Positions 8,174 to 15,776 of a DNA stretch of 34,090 bases are shown piece after piece. The stretch comes from Mollicutes bacterium. GTDB lineage: Bacteria > Bacillota_I > Bacilli_A > Izemoplasmatales > Izemoplasmataceae. The translations under genes and the position numbers were made by a program. The stretch is taken from positions 1 through 34,090 of the forward strand of contig PUOX01000038.1 in NCBI GenBank assembly GCA_003552925.1. The letters run 5' to 3'. How positions within the stretch are numbered: the first letter of the stretch is position 1; each line of letters opens with the position of its first letter. The notes under the pieces are model-generated. The model was not told the origin of the DNA, searched no databases, and saw nothing but the letters and a program-made list of their open reading frames with translations.

Positions 8174-8773
8174 ATGATTGACTATTATGAAGCCTTAAAA
8201 AAACGACGTTCACACCGAGACGTCAAACCCGAATCGCCAATCGGCGACCAACGCATCGAAGAAATCTTGGCGCATGCCCTCAAACATACACCGACCGCTT
8301 TTAACGCCCAAGGAGGACGTATCGTGCTCACAACCGGCAAACATCACGACAACGTTTGGCAAATCGTTGAAGACGCCTTAAGAGAAGTGGTTCCAGAAGG
8401 AAAATGGGAAGGGACCGAGAAGAAAATCGCTACGTTCAAAGACAGTTACGGCACGGTTTTGTTTTTCAACGACGAAAGCGTCTTGAAGGAACAACAAGAA
8501 AAAATGCCGCTTTACGCGGACAAATTTGCCTTATGGGCCGAACAGTCTTTAGGCATGTTGCAGCATGTAGTTTGGACATCATTTGCCGTCGAAGGCATCG
8601 GTGCTTCCTTGCAACACTACAACCCGCTTATCGACGACAGCATTCGCGAGTATTTCAATTTGGATGAATCTTGGAAGCTTTCGGCGCAAATGCCTTTTGG
8701 GTCCATCAAGCAAGAAGCGGGAGAGAAATCCTTCGAGCCTTTAGAAAAACGTTTGAAAGTGTTTAAGGGTTAA
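8174..8773 (+). CDS. Nitroreductase family oxidoreductase (Frm2/Hbn1-like)
   Basis: 199 residues, a flavin (FMN)-dependent NAD(P)H oxidoreductase for nitro compounds, quinones or similar electrophiles. The N-terminal KKRRSHRDVK and HTPTAFNAQGGRIV match the FMN phosphate-binding start of the family. GIGASLQHYNP and the C-terminal MPFGSIKQEAGEK are typical of the Frm2/Hbn1 (YdgI/YodC-related) branch. The start at 8174 has GGGAGGC 6 bases upstream; a longer frame starting at 8138 overlaps the -10 and is rejected. It is single and convergent with the following cluster but functionally fits it: B. subtilis mhqN, also a nitroreductase, sits with mhqO and mhqD. Confidence 0.9.
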   Translation: MIDYYEALKKRRSHRDVKPESPIGDQRIEEILAHALKHTPTAFNAQGGRIVLTTGKHHDNVWQIVEDALREVVPEGKWEGTEKKIATFKDSYGTVLFFNDESVLKEQQEKMPLYADKFALWAEQSLGMLQHVVWTSFAVEGIGASLQHYNPLIDDSIREYFNLDESWKLSAQMPFGSIKQEAGEKSFEPLEKRLKVFKG

Positions 8774-8776
8774 ACC

Positions 8777-8816
8777 AAAAAAGAGCGGTTCTAATCATGA
8801 ACCGCTCTTTTCTTTT
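8777..8816. terminator. Bidirectional terminator between nitroreductase and methyltransferase genes
   Basis: Perfect 11 bp stem (8781-8791 with 8799-8809) and 7-base loop. A6 lies on the left and TTTTCTTTTT on the right, so it works on both strands. The stop codon of the minus-strand methyltransferase (8795-8797) lies in the loop. Confidence 0.9.
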
Positions 8817-9511
8817 TGGGCCGTCACAACAAGCGCAAACGATTCGTCCTTTGAAAAAGGCCGTGTGGAAAAGCCATCGTGCAAAGAGATGTTTTGAAAA
8901 CCTGCATTTTTGAGCAACCGCACCATTTGACGAGATTGCAAAGGGTACAAGGATACACTGTCTTCAATCACATCGTCTGCGGTTGTCAGTTTCGTGTGAA
9001 ACTCAACCTTGTCTTCATGCAAAGTATACGTTCTATCAAACGTAACTTTGGGATGTTCTATGGTGGGCAATTCGGTGATGCGGTAGCGGTATATGCGATC
9101 GTAGTTGACGGTTTGAAACACCACCTTTCCACCATTTTTCAAGGCTTTATAAAGTTTTTGGAAGAACTCGCCTATGCTTTCCTCGGTGGGAAGATGCACC
9201 AAAGAGTTGCCAATGCAATAAGCGCCTTCATAAAGGAAGGTCTCTTCAATGTCTTCCATGCGGCCCTGTTCAAAATCGACCGACACTTTCGCTTTTGCGG
9301 CCTTTCTTTTGGCCTTTTCAATCATCGGTTTCGACAGGTCAATGCCTTTAACCGTACATTGATCGCTCGCCAAAGCGATGGCGTACTCCCCCGTTGCACA
9401 GGCCACATCAAGCAAATGCCCTTGTGGGAGATACTCTTGTAAAAAGGTCAACGTTTGTTCTTTTTTTGGAAAGATGTAATCGTAGCTTTCCGCCATCAGA
9501 TCGTAAACCAT
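8795..9511 (-). CDS. Class I SAM-dependent methyltransferase
   Basis: 238 residues. Motif I LLDVACATGEYAIAL (about 33-47), then VKGIDLSKPMIEKAK and the motif IV region YEGAYCIGNSLVHLP. The C-terminal half is a beta-rich domain common in enzymes acting on small molecules (Methyltransf_25/11 type). Substrate unknown. GAGGTGA precedes ATG 9511 by 6 bases. Its last codons and stop are built into the terminator hairpin. It lies downstream of the esterase/flavin reductase/dioxygenase genes but has a plausible promoter of its own. Confidence 0.87.
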   Translation of the reverse strand: MVYDLMAESYDYIFPKKEQTLTFLQEYLPQGHLLDVACATGEYAIALASDQCTVKGIDLSKPMIEKAKRKAAKAKVSVDFEQGRMEDIEETFLYEGAYCIGNSLVHLPTEESIGEFFQKLYKALKNGGKVVFQTVNYDRIYRYRITELPTIEHPKVTFDRTYTLHEDKVEFHTKLTTADDVIEDSVSLYPLQSRQMVRLLKNAGFQNISLHDGFSTRPFSKDESFALVVTAQKEKSGS

Positions 9512-9526
9512 AGTGTCACCTCAACT

Positions 9527-9555
9527 ATTATCACGCTATCAAGATCTATCGACAA
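9527..9555 (-). promoter_or_regulatory. Possible promoter for the methyltransferase at 8795-9511
   Basis: GATAAT (9527-9532) and TTGTCG (9550-9555) with 17-base spacing in the gap after the esterase gene. Read-through from the esterase gene is the alternative. Confidence 0.4.
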
Positions 9556-9579
9556 ACACTCGTATTTCTACATTCTATG

Positions 9580-10188
9580 TCAAAGCTTCTGAACTTGTCG
9601 ATATATCGTCGCCGCTTCAAGAATCTCGCGTTCAACGAGACTATGACCGTTCTCATGCCAAAACGGATACACTGAAGCGCCGCTTTGCTCAAGGTGATTC
9701 AATACACGGTTTGTGGCTTCGGCAGAAGTCATGGGATCGTTACGCCCCGCGCCTACAAATACATGTACTCCATGCAAGTTCGAAGTGGGGAGCGCTTGAA
9801 AAGGCGGCATCGGATGGTGCAAAAATACGCTCTTTAGAATGCCGCCATGGCGAAGCAACAAACTTAACAAAATGTTGGCGCCGTTGGAATATCCGATGCC
9901 CGTTGCATTTGCCAATGAAAAATCCAGTTCTTGGGACAATTGCTTGATATTCTTCGCCAAAGCATCCGTTCGCCGTTTCAAATCTTCCTCATCGAAGACG
10001 CCAGGTGAACGCCTCTTGAAAAAGCGCTTCATACCCATTTCATCAACATCTCCTTCAAAAGCGATTAAATGGGCGTCCGGATCAATTTTTTGGGCCAAAG
10101 GAACGAGGTCTTCCTTACCCCCTCCGGTACCGTGAAACAGCAACAGCGTACGCTTAGAACTCCCCGGAAAATGTTGATATTGCAACAT
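9580..10188 (-). CDS. Alpha/beta hydrolase, MhqD-like carboxylesterase
   Basis: 202 residues. Nucleophile elbow GYSNGA with Ser101, acid Asp151 in GAGRNDPM, and His182 in ENGHSL form a complete Ser-Asp-His triad. The oxyanion strand FHGTGGG (18-24) is typical of the phospholipase/carboxylesterase group to which B. subtilis MhqD belongs. It follows the flavin reductase gene by 9 bases, and its GAGGTGAG ribosome site overlaps that gene's stop. In B. subtilis an MhqD paralogue is co-regulated with a ring-cleaving dioxygenase (MhqO) and a nitroreductase (MhqN) for quinone stress; the same three classes occur here within 4 kb. Confidence 0.88.
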   Translation of the reverse strand: MLQYQHFPGSSKRTLLLFHGTGGGKEDLVPLAQKIDPDAHLIAFEGDVDEMGMKRFFKRRSPGVFDEEDLKRRTDALAKNIKQLSQELDFSLANATGIGYSNGANILLSLLLRHGGILKSVFLHHPMPPFQALPTSNLHGVHVFVGAGRNDPMTSAEATNRVLNHLEQSGASVYPFWHENGHSLVEREILEAATIYRQVQKL

Positions 10189-10197
10189 CGTCTCACC

Positions 10198-10800
10198 TCA
10201 CTTGGGCCGTTTCAACGTGAATGTTTTGCCGATTTCCGCATATTCTTCGCCGCCAAGCCGCGCCACTAGTTCAGGAGTCTTCCCCTCTTCATACTTTTGA
10301 CGAACATGAACCCGTTCGATTTTGCCAATAAACAGATCGCCAACGACACGTCCGTGTTTGTCTAAAGGAATGGCGTGCTTGAGAGTGCACTCGAAGCGTA
10401 CCGGAGATTCTTCGACGGCGTCGACGCCAACGACTTCACTGGGCGTCGGGGACAATCCGGCTTGTTCGATTTCGCTTTGGTCGGCGGGAAGGTTCGCGGC
10501 GGTTTCGTTGACTTTTTCCACGTTGTCTTTGTCCACCAAATGCACCACAAACTCTCCTCGTTCACGGATGTTTCGGCTAGTATCCTTGAAAGATTCATCC
10601 GGCCGATTGACCGCAATACTAAGAAGGGGCGGGTCGACGCTGACTAAATTGAAGTAACTAAAAGGAGCACCATTTAATGTCCCATCCTCCGCTAGCGTAC
10701 TCACAAACGCAATGGGCCGCGGCACCACAAGTCTTGTCAATAAACGATAGCTTTCTTTCGAGCTCAACGAGCCCGGATCAATGGATTTCATAGTTGACAT
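10198..10800 (-). CDS. Flavin reductase / FMN-binding split-barrel protein
   Basis: 200 residues. The N-terminal stretch RLVVPRPIAFVSTLAEDG, then NGAPFSYFNLVSVDPPLL, is the FMN-binding split-barrel of flavin reductase-like proteins. The C-terminal barrel LFIGKIERVHV and ARLGGEEYAEI complete the fold. Three close in-frame ATGs exist; 10800 is chosen since GAGGG lies 6 bases upstream, whereas the first ATG abuts the site. It overlaps the dioxygenase gene by 23 bases, so coupled translation is likely. Probable role: supplies reduced flavin, or reduces a flavin-dependent substrate, in the electrophile-detoxification operon. Confidence 0.88.
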   Translation of the reverse strand: MSTMKSIDPGSLSSKESYRLLTRLVVPRPIAFVSTLAEDGTLNGAPFSYFNLVSVDPPLLSIAVNRPDESFKDTSRNIRERGEFVVHLVDKDNVEKVNETAANLPADQSEIEQAGLSPTPSEVVGVDAVEESPVRFECTLKHAIPLDKHGRVVGDLFIGKIERVHVRQKYEEGKTPELVARLGGEEYAEIGKTFTLKRPK

Positions 10801-11728
10801 ACGCATCCCTCACATCCAACGCTTTCAAATGGTCGGCGATTTTTTGGCGGTGTCTTTCGTAGCCTTCTGGAAGAGTCAAAGTGTGCGCCAGCTTGTCCTT
10901 GGGCTCATCGACGTCAAAACCCGGGCCGTCCGTAGCGACTTCCAGTAGAATGTATCCGCATTCGCGGACATAAATCGAGCGGAAGTACTTGCGGTCAATA
11001 AACGGCGTCACGTGATAGTTTTCGGCGGTAAAGGCGGTGCGCGCCTCTTCGTGTTCTAGGTTATCGCTAGCTCGAAAGGCGATGTGGTGGACCGTCCCGA
11101 CACCTATGGTCCCTCTTTTGGGCGGAGTCTTCAATACATCGACGGTGTGGCCGAATTCTCCGGTAGCCTCCAATCGCCACATGTCTTCGGATTCATCCTC
11201 TTGTCTAAAGCCTAGCGTCTTTTTCAAAAGCCACGTCGTCGATTTGGGGTTGGCGGAATAAAGCACCGCACCCGCAAAGCCCTTGATGGCCACATCGGGC
11301 GTGATGTCGTCAACTTTCCAATCGCTGTTTGGTCCGCGTTCATGTTCGACAAGTTCAATTTTCAGTCCGTCCGGATCCTCAAACGCCAAATACGTTTCGT
11401 TGAAGCGGTGGTCTAAGGAATATGGAATGTCGAAACGTTTCAAGCGTTGTTTCCAAAACTTCAACGCTCCTTTGGGGATGGCGTAAATGGTAATACCCAC
11501 TTGACCGCTGCCGATTTCGCCCTTGGGAGAGCCTTCCCACGGAAAAAACGTAATGTGCGTACCCGGCGAAGCGTCGCCGTTGCTGAAATAAAGATGGTAC
11601 GTGTAGGGGTCGTCGTGATTGATGGTTTTTTTGGTGAAGCGTAGTCCCAAAACGCCTGCGTAGAAGTCGAGTCCTTGCTGCGGGTCTCCGGATATGGCGG
11701 TGATATGGTGAATGCCTTTTGATTGCAT
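10778..11728 (-). CDS. VOC-fold ring-cleaving dioxygenase, MhqO-like
   Basis: 316 residues, two glyoxalase/VOC halves. Expected metal ligands are visible: His8 in GIHHITAIS, His215 in TVHHIAF and Glu263 in YILLEVATDGPGF. This signature matches MhqO/YfiE/YkcA-type enzymes of Bacillota, proposed to open hydroquinone or catechol rings. First gene of a run with flavin reductase and esterase; start ATG 11728 has AGAGGA about 9 bases upstream. Its promoter carries a 13 bp perfect dyad over the -10, so it is probably repressed. Substrate is inferred from the family only. Confidence 0.92.
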   Translation of the reverse strand: MQSKGIHHITAISGDPQQGLDFYAGVLGLRFTKKTINHDDPYTYHLYFSNGDASPGTHITFFPWEGSPKGEIGSGQVGITIYAIPKGALKFWKQRLKRFDIPYSLDHRFNETYLAFEDPDGLKIELVEHERGPNSDWKVDDITPDVAIKGFAGAVLYSANPKSTTWLLKKTLGFRQEDESEDMWRLEATGEFGHTVDVLKTPPKRGTIGVGTVHHIAFRASDNLEHEEARTAFTAENYHVTPFIDRKYFRSIYVRECGYILLEVATDGPGFDVDEPKDKLAHTLTLPEGYERHRQKIADHLKALDVRDAYVNYEIH

Positions 11729-11772
11729 AATCTTTTCCTCTCAAATCGAGTTGTCCCGTAAATTTCCTTTGA

Positions 11773-11785
11773 TACAATCATTGTA
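11773..11785. promoter_or_regulatory. Candidate Fur/PerR-type operator over the dioxygenase promoter
   Basis: Perfect dyad TACAAT-C-ATTGTA, whose right arm is the -10 hexamer (minus strand). It fits the core of the 7-1-7 Fur-superfamily pattern (PerR TTATAAT-N-ATTATAA) at all but the outermost and one inner position per arm. Binding protein not in the window. Confidence 0.5.
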
Positions 11786-11808
11786 CCCCTATACACTGCA
11801 GCCTGCAA
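11780..11808 (-). promoter_or_regulatory. Promoter of the dioxygenase/flavin reductase/esterase operon
   Basis: TTGCAG (11803-11808), 17-base spacer, TACAAT (11780-11785). Confidence 0.75.
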
Positions 11809-11819
11809 AATAAACGCAA

Positions 11820-11853
11820 CAAAAAAAGGGCCCCGAATTGGACGCCCCTTCTA
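11820..11853 (-). terminator. Terminator after the potassium channel gene
   Basis: GC-rich imperfect hairpin (AAGGG/CCCTT outer pairs with inner CG pairs) followed by seven T on the minus strand, 4 bases after the stop. Confidence 0.7.
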
Positions 11854-11856
11854 ACC

Positions 11857-12864
11857 CTACAATTTTTCTTTCGCCAAACTCCGCAAGCTCTCAATTTGTT
11901 CGTGCTGGCCAATGACAATAAGTTTATCGTTGGCCTCTAACACTTCTTCAGCGCCGGGATTGAAACGGAATCGCTCGTTTTTTTCTTTCCGAATAGCCAG
12001 TACAATCAAGCCTGTCTTCGTCGATATTCTTGCGTTTTTCAACGGCATATCACACAAGGACGACTGCGGACTCACCTGAATCTCTTCCAAATCCAGCGTA
12101 ATGTCTTCGGTGTGGATGATGCTGTCCATAAAATACGTGATGGACGGTTTGAGCAGCATGGCCGCCATCTTCCGGCCCCCGATTTCGTTTGGAGAAACCG
12201 TATGGTCGGCGCCGGCCCGTTTTAGTTTGGTGTGGGCGTTCGGCTCTATGGCGCGAGCGACAATGTTCAAGTCTTTGTTCATTTGTCTTGCGGTCAGCAC
12301 GACAAACACGTTGTCCGCATCTTTCGACAAAGACGCGACCAATCCCGCGGCTTTGTCGATGCCGGCGTGCTTCAAAACATCCTCATGCGTGGCGTCGCCC
12401 ATGATGTAATTGTAATCCGCCTCTTTTAGCTCATCTATGGTTTCTTGGTCCTTGTCGATGACCACAAACTTCTCGGCACGATTCTTGAAGGCGTTCATGA
12501 TGTATTTGCCTGTTTCTCCCGATCCGCAAATGATGTAATGGTTCACCATGGTTTGAATGTTTTTTTCCATTTTTGTTTTCCTCCAAACTTCGTAAAGGTG
12601 GCCTTCTTTGAAAAAATACCCGATTCGAGAGACGATAAAACCAACGGACCCGACGCTGGTAACGATAAGAACGATGGAGAATGCTTGCGCCGGTTTCGTC
12701 ATTTCCGCCACTTCAGTGTACCCTACGGTGGAAATGGTGATAACCGTCATGTACAACCCATCAAGAAACGACAAATCCAAAAGCAGCATATACCCCGTGG
12801 TGCCAAAGGCAACCAAAAACAGTAAAAACAATACCAGATACGCTATTTTTCTTGGAACGGCCAT
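11857..12864 (-). CDS. Two-TM potassium channel with RCK domains
   Basis: 335 residues. TM1 about 8-30, pore helix and selectivity filter TVGYTE at 46-51, TM2 about 60-83, then a linker and an RCK_N (TrkA-N Rossmann) domain from about 108 with GSGETG, and an RCK_C domain in the last 90 residues (SLCDMPLKNARI ... LIVIGQHEQ). The architecture is that of MthK/YugO-type channels gated by cytosolic ligands. The filter has Thr where most K+ channels have a second Gly (TVGYG); TVGYT occurs in related RCK channels. AAGGGG lies 7 bases before ATG 12864. It follows the rRNA methyltransferase gene by 32 bases, probably the same transcript. Confidence 0.93.
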   Translation of the reverse strand: MAVPRKIAYLVLFLLFLVAFGTTGYMLLLDLSFLDGLYMTVITISTVGYTEVAEMTKPAQAFSIVLIVTSVGSVGFIVSRIGYFFKEGHLYEVWRKTKMEKNIQTMVNHYIICGSGETGKYIMNAFKNRAEKFVVIDKDQETIDELKEADYNYIMGDATHEDVLKHAGIDKAAGLVASLSKDADNVFVVLTARQMNKDLNIVARAIEPNAHTKLKRAGADHTVSPNEIGGRKMAAMLLKPSITYFMDSIIHTEDITLDLEEIQVSPQSSLCDMPLKNARISTKTGLIVLAIRKEKNERFRFNPGAEEVLEANDKLIVIGQHEQIESLRSLAKEKL

Positions 12865-12896
12865 CCCATCACCCCTTCTGCAAAGTCTGATTGTGA

Positions 12897-14264
12897 TTAA
12901 GTCTTTTGTTCAAGCAGTGTCACACTCTCCACATGAGATGTCTGCGGAAACATATCGAAAGGCATGACGCTTTTGACACGGTAACGCCCGGAAAGCTTGT
13001 CGATGTTTTTGGCAAGCGTACTCGGATTGCAAGAAACATAAATCAATTTTGGTATGGGATTGGACACCAAGGAACGAATCATGCGTTCATCAAGCCCGGT
13101 CCTAGGCGGATCGAACACGGCAACGTCGACGTTTTGCCCTTCTTTTTGCATGTTCGTCACAAATTGAACGGCGTCGTCCTGCAAAAACTCGACGTGGTTC
13201 ATGCGGTTGCGTTTGGCATTCTCTTTTGCGCTTCGTATGGAGGCTTCGTCAAAATCCACCCCGATTACACGTTCGAACATATTCCCAAAATACAGCGCCA
13301 TGGCACCGCTCCCCGTATAGAGATCGAGCAGCGTTCGCTCTTTTGCGGTGTCGAACAAAGTTCGAATGTATTCGTACATGTTTTGGGCTTCTTGCGGGTT
13401 CAACTGGAAAAAGGCTTTTGGGTTCAATGCATAACGAATGTCCCCAAGCCTCTCTTCGATGCTTTCCTTGCCGGCGAGCACTTCAAAAGTTTCGCCGAAC
13501 ACTTCGCGGTTCTTCACGTCATGGTTTTTCGAAATCGCCACGCTGACGACATCGGGAAGTTCCAATATATCTTTGGCGGCTTTGAATAGAGCTTTGTTGA
13601 AAATGGTGATGACAAGCGTCACTTGGATTTCACCGGTGGCTTGCGAACGTCGTGTGACGACATGCCTGAGCATTCCACGCATCGTTGTTTCGTCAAAAGC
13701 GCGGATGTCATAGCGGTCGCATATCTCAAGGACACGTTGATTGGTGAGGTTAATACTTTCGTTTTGCACAGGGCAATCCAAAACCTCGACCAAATCTTGC
13801 GTGTTTTTTTTGAATAGTCCCGTCACTACGCCTTGGTCCGTGTTCTTTACGGGCATTTGCGCTTTGTAGCGGTAATGCCTAGGCTTTACGATGGGGTTGA
13901 AAGGATGAAACTTGATAGAAGAAAGCGGCAAAGACGTATAGCGTTTGAACGATTGCTTCAGCAAGTCCTCTTTCAGCCTTTGCTGTTCTTCGTAATCGAC
14001 ATGTTGAAGCTGACACCCACCGCACACGCCATAATGCTTGCAAAACGGGCGGCGGCGATAGAACGCTTTCTTTTTGATTTGTTTCGCCTCAGCCACCGCA
14101 TACCCTTTATGCAAAGATTTGATTCGTACGACGACTTCCTCGGGCGGCATTACGCCATCTACAAACACGGCCTGCCTCTTGTAAAAACCGATGCCTTCGC
14201 CGTTGATGCCTATGGTTTTGATGGTAATCAGCACTTCTTGATTGATGGTCAGTTTAGTTTCCAT
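12897..14264 (-). CDS. RlmCD/RumA-type 23S rRNA (uracil-5-)-methyltransferase, copy 1
   Basis: 455 residues. N-terminal TRAM RNA-binding domain (about 5-62), a 4Fe-4S cysteine set C75, C81, C84 and C164 (KHYGVCGGC), a central domain and a C-terminal SAM methyltransferase with LLDLYTGSGAMAL, the FDPPRTGLD loop and the catalytic-Cys region YVSCNPSTLAKN. These enzymes make m5U in 23S rRNA (or tRNA for some paralogues). ATG 14264 is chosen since GAGGTG lies 5 bases upstream; the longer start at 14276 has none. A second paralogue is at 17202-18548; which target each modifies cannot be told from sequence alone. Confidence 0.93.
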   Translation of the reverse strand: METKLTINQEVLITIKTIGINGEGIGFYKRQAVFVDGVMPPEEVVVRIKSLHKGYAVAEAKQIKKKAFYRRRPFCKHYGVCGGCQLQHVDYEEQQRLKEDLLKQSFKRYTSLPLSSIKFHPFNPIVKPRHYRYKAQMPVKNTDQGVVTGLFKKNTQDLVEVLDCPVQNESINLTNQRVLEICDRYDIRAFDETTMRGMLRHVVTRRSQATGEIQVTLVITIFNKALFKAAKDILELPDVVSVAISKNHDVKNREVFGETFEVLAGKESIEERLGDIRYALNPKAFFQLNPQEAQNMYEYIRTLFDTAKERTLLDLYTGSGAMALYFGNMFERVIGVDFDEASIRSAKENAKRNRMNHVEFLQDDAVQFVTNMQKEGQNVDVAVFDPPRTGLDERMIRSLVSNPIPKLIYVSCNPSTLAKNIDKLSGRYRVKSVMPFDMFPQTSHVESVTLLEQKT

Positions 14265-14322
14265 CCTACACCTCATTCATAAAGTTTTTTCATGGTGTCA
14301 TTCTCTACAAGCAATTTGTTTG

Positions 14323-14409
14323 TTATGCACACACACGCAGAATCACATAAAGCAACGCCAAAATCATCAACAGAAAAATCACTTTCAACACAATACGGCG
14401 TATCATCAT
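14323..14409 (-). CDS. 28-residue single-TM peptide
   Basis: Begins MMIRRIVLKV and ends YVILRVCA. It has a short basic N-terminus and then about 20 hydrophobic residues, so it should span the membrane once. AGGAGA lies 8 bases before the first ATG (14409; the second Met is an equally possible start), and a promoter is present 33 bases upstream. 58 bases separate it from the rRNA methyltransferase, with no terminator seen, so it may be the first gene of that transcript. Such peptides are often toxins of type I systems or membrane-protein regulators, but nothing here assigns one. Too short for family recognition. Confidence 0.6.
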   Translation of the reverse strand: MMIRRIVLKVIFLLMILALLYVILRVCA

Positions 14410-14441
14410 GAATCTCATCTCCTAGAGTTCGGGATACTTAA

Positions 14442-14470
14442 AGTGTATCACAGCCAATGTTCTACGGCAA
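14442..14470 (-). promoter_or_regulatory. Promoter upstream of the 28-residue peptide
   Basis: TTGCCG (14465-14470), 17-base spacer, extended -10 TGA-TACACT (TACACT at 14442-14447). Confidence 0.6.
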
Positions 14471-14478
14471 TACATACC

Positions 14479-15672
14479 TTAAGACGAGTCGGAAGGCACA
14501 TGAAGCAAGCGTTCAGCGTAGTAACGAATCACAATTGCTCCAAGTGGCGCCGTAAGCAAAATGCTCAACACTGAAATTGCCAAGATGATTTCGCCGCCAA
14601 CCACTCCCAATGAAAGTGGAATGGCGCCAATCGCCGCCTGAACGGTCGCCTTTGGCCAATAGGCCATAATGGAAAACACGCGCTCGTTGTTGCTAAGCCC
14701 GCTTTTCAGTGTCGCAATCCAAACTCCAAGACTACGCACAACCAAACCAACAACAATCACCGCTATACCGACAGCTCCCGCCGATATGGCAACGCTCGGG
14801 TCCACTTCGGCACCAACCAACACAAACAGAAAAATTTCCGCAAATACCCATATTTTGGTGAATTTATTAGAAAGGCGCGGACCCAGCACACTCTTTTTTT
14901 CCACAATGGCGATGCCCATCGCCATTACCCCCAGCAAAGACGCAATCATGACAATGTCTTCAAGCGCACTTTCAACCACAACCATGAACATGGCAAGCGA
15001 CAAAATCAGAACGACTTTTCGACTGTCGCGGATGGAGACTTTTTTGAAAAAGTACACCAGCCCAAGCCCCAACACCACACCAAGAGCGATGCCTATGGCA
15101 ATGGCCAATGGAATGTTCAAAAGCTGCAAACCGAGGTTCGTTTGTGTCCCCAAATACAAGCCCAAAAACGTCGAAAAGAACGTGATGGCGAACACATCGT
15201 CCAAAGATGCGGCTGAAAGAATCATAACCGGTATTTTCTTGTTCATGCCGATGCCCTTGTCCATCAACTTTAACATCGCCGGCACCACAACCGCCGGCGA
15301 TACGGCCGCAACGATAAAGCCCAGGACACCGCCTTGAAGGAAAGTAAAATCAAGCAACCACATCGCCATGAGTGTCACAGCGAACCCTTCCAAAACATTC
15401 GGCAAAATCGAAAGCGGCAAGACTTTCACGCCGACTTTTTGAAGATGCTTCCTGTTCAAACCGAAACCGGCTCTAAGCAGTATGATGATTAGCGCAATCA
15501 TTCGCAAATCATACGATATCGCCATCAAATCATCGCCCAGCAAATCCAATCCGTACGGACCGATGATGATGCCGGCAACCAACATGCCGATCAATCCGGG
15601 AAGCCTCAACTGCTCAAACAAAAAGCCCCCCACAAAACCGACAAACAAGAGAATCGCTAAACCTGTCAACAT
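14479..15672 (-). CDS. Cation/proton antiporter (CPA/NhaP-like) under fluoride riboswitch
   Basis: 397 residues, about 12 TM segments across the length. Family marks: EQLRLPGLIGMLVAGIIIGP (20-39), LRAGFGLNRK (66-75), AAVSPAVVVPAML (122-134) and the acidic ion site SLDDVFAI with Asp158-Asp159. Members exchange Na+ or K+ for H+ at the inner membrane. The start is ATG 15672 (AAAGGGTGG upstream); the longer GTG start would sit inside the ribosome site. The fluoride-sensing leader implies it is induced by fluoride; fluoride riboswitches are known to control some Na+/H+ antiporter-type genes as well as crcB and eriC. Whether it moves F- or only adjusts ions and pH is unknown. Confidence 0.9.
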   Translation of the reverse strand: MLTGLAILLFVGFVGGFLFEQLRLPGLIGMLVAGIIIGPYGLDLLGDDLMAISYDLRMIALIIILLRAGFGLNRKHLQKVGVKVLPLSILPNVLEGFAVTLMAMWLLDFTFLQGGVLGFIVAAVSPAVVVPAMLKLMDKGIGMNKKIPVMILSAASLDDVFAITFFSTFLGLYLGTQTNLGLQLLNIPLAIAIGIALGVVLGLGLVYFFKKVSIRDSRKVVLILSLAMFMVVVESALEDIVMIASLLGVMAMGIAIVEKKSVLGPRLSNKFTKIWVFAEIFLFVLVGAEVDPSVAISAGAVGIAVIVVGLVVRSLGVWIATLKSGLSNNERVFSIMAYWPKATVQAAIGAIPLSLGVVGGEIILAISVLSILLTAPLGAIVIRYYAERLLHVPSDSS

Positions 15673-15696
15673 ATGTTCCACCCTTTCTTTTGCATG

Positions 15697-15723
15697 AAAA
15701 AACGCCTGCGAAAAACGCAGGCG
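15697..15723 (-). terminator. Terminator of the fluoride-riboswitch expression platform
   Basis: Perfect 8 bp stem CGCCTGCG/CGCAGGCG (15703-15710 with 15716-15723), 5-base loop, then six T on the minus strand. Its upstream arm is also the conserved 3' end of the aptamer (GGCGCCTGCG), so aptamer folding and termination exclude each other. Confidence 0.9.
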
Positions 15724-15768
15724 CCATCAGCTTGTCGTGAAGCGGTTAAGGGCGAACGCCATCGCCAC
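15716..15768 (-). promoter_or_regulatory. Fluoride (crcB motif) riboswitch aptamer
   Basis: Minus strand reads GGCGATGGCGTTCGCC, then CTTAACCGCT, a short variable loop, and AGCTGATGGCGCCTGC. This matches the crcB motif in order, spacing and conserved bases (GGCGATGG-GTTCGCC, AACCGC, CTGATGGCGCCT). It starts a few bases after the promoter and ends in a terminator that shares its 3' strand. Fluoride binding is expected to prevent termination and turn the antiporter on. Confidence 0.92.
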
Positions 15769-15776
15769 TAAAAGGA

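Noticed and set aside
12906-13589. 227-codon plus-strand frame
   Set aside because: Antisense to the first RlmCD-like gene with its Fe-S and catalytic motifs; shadow.
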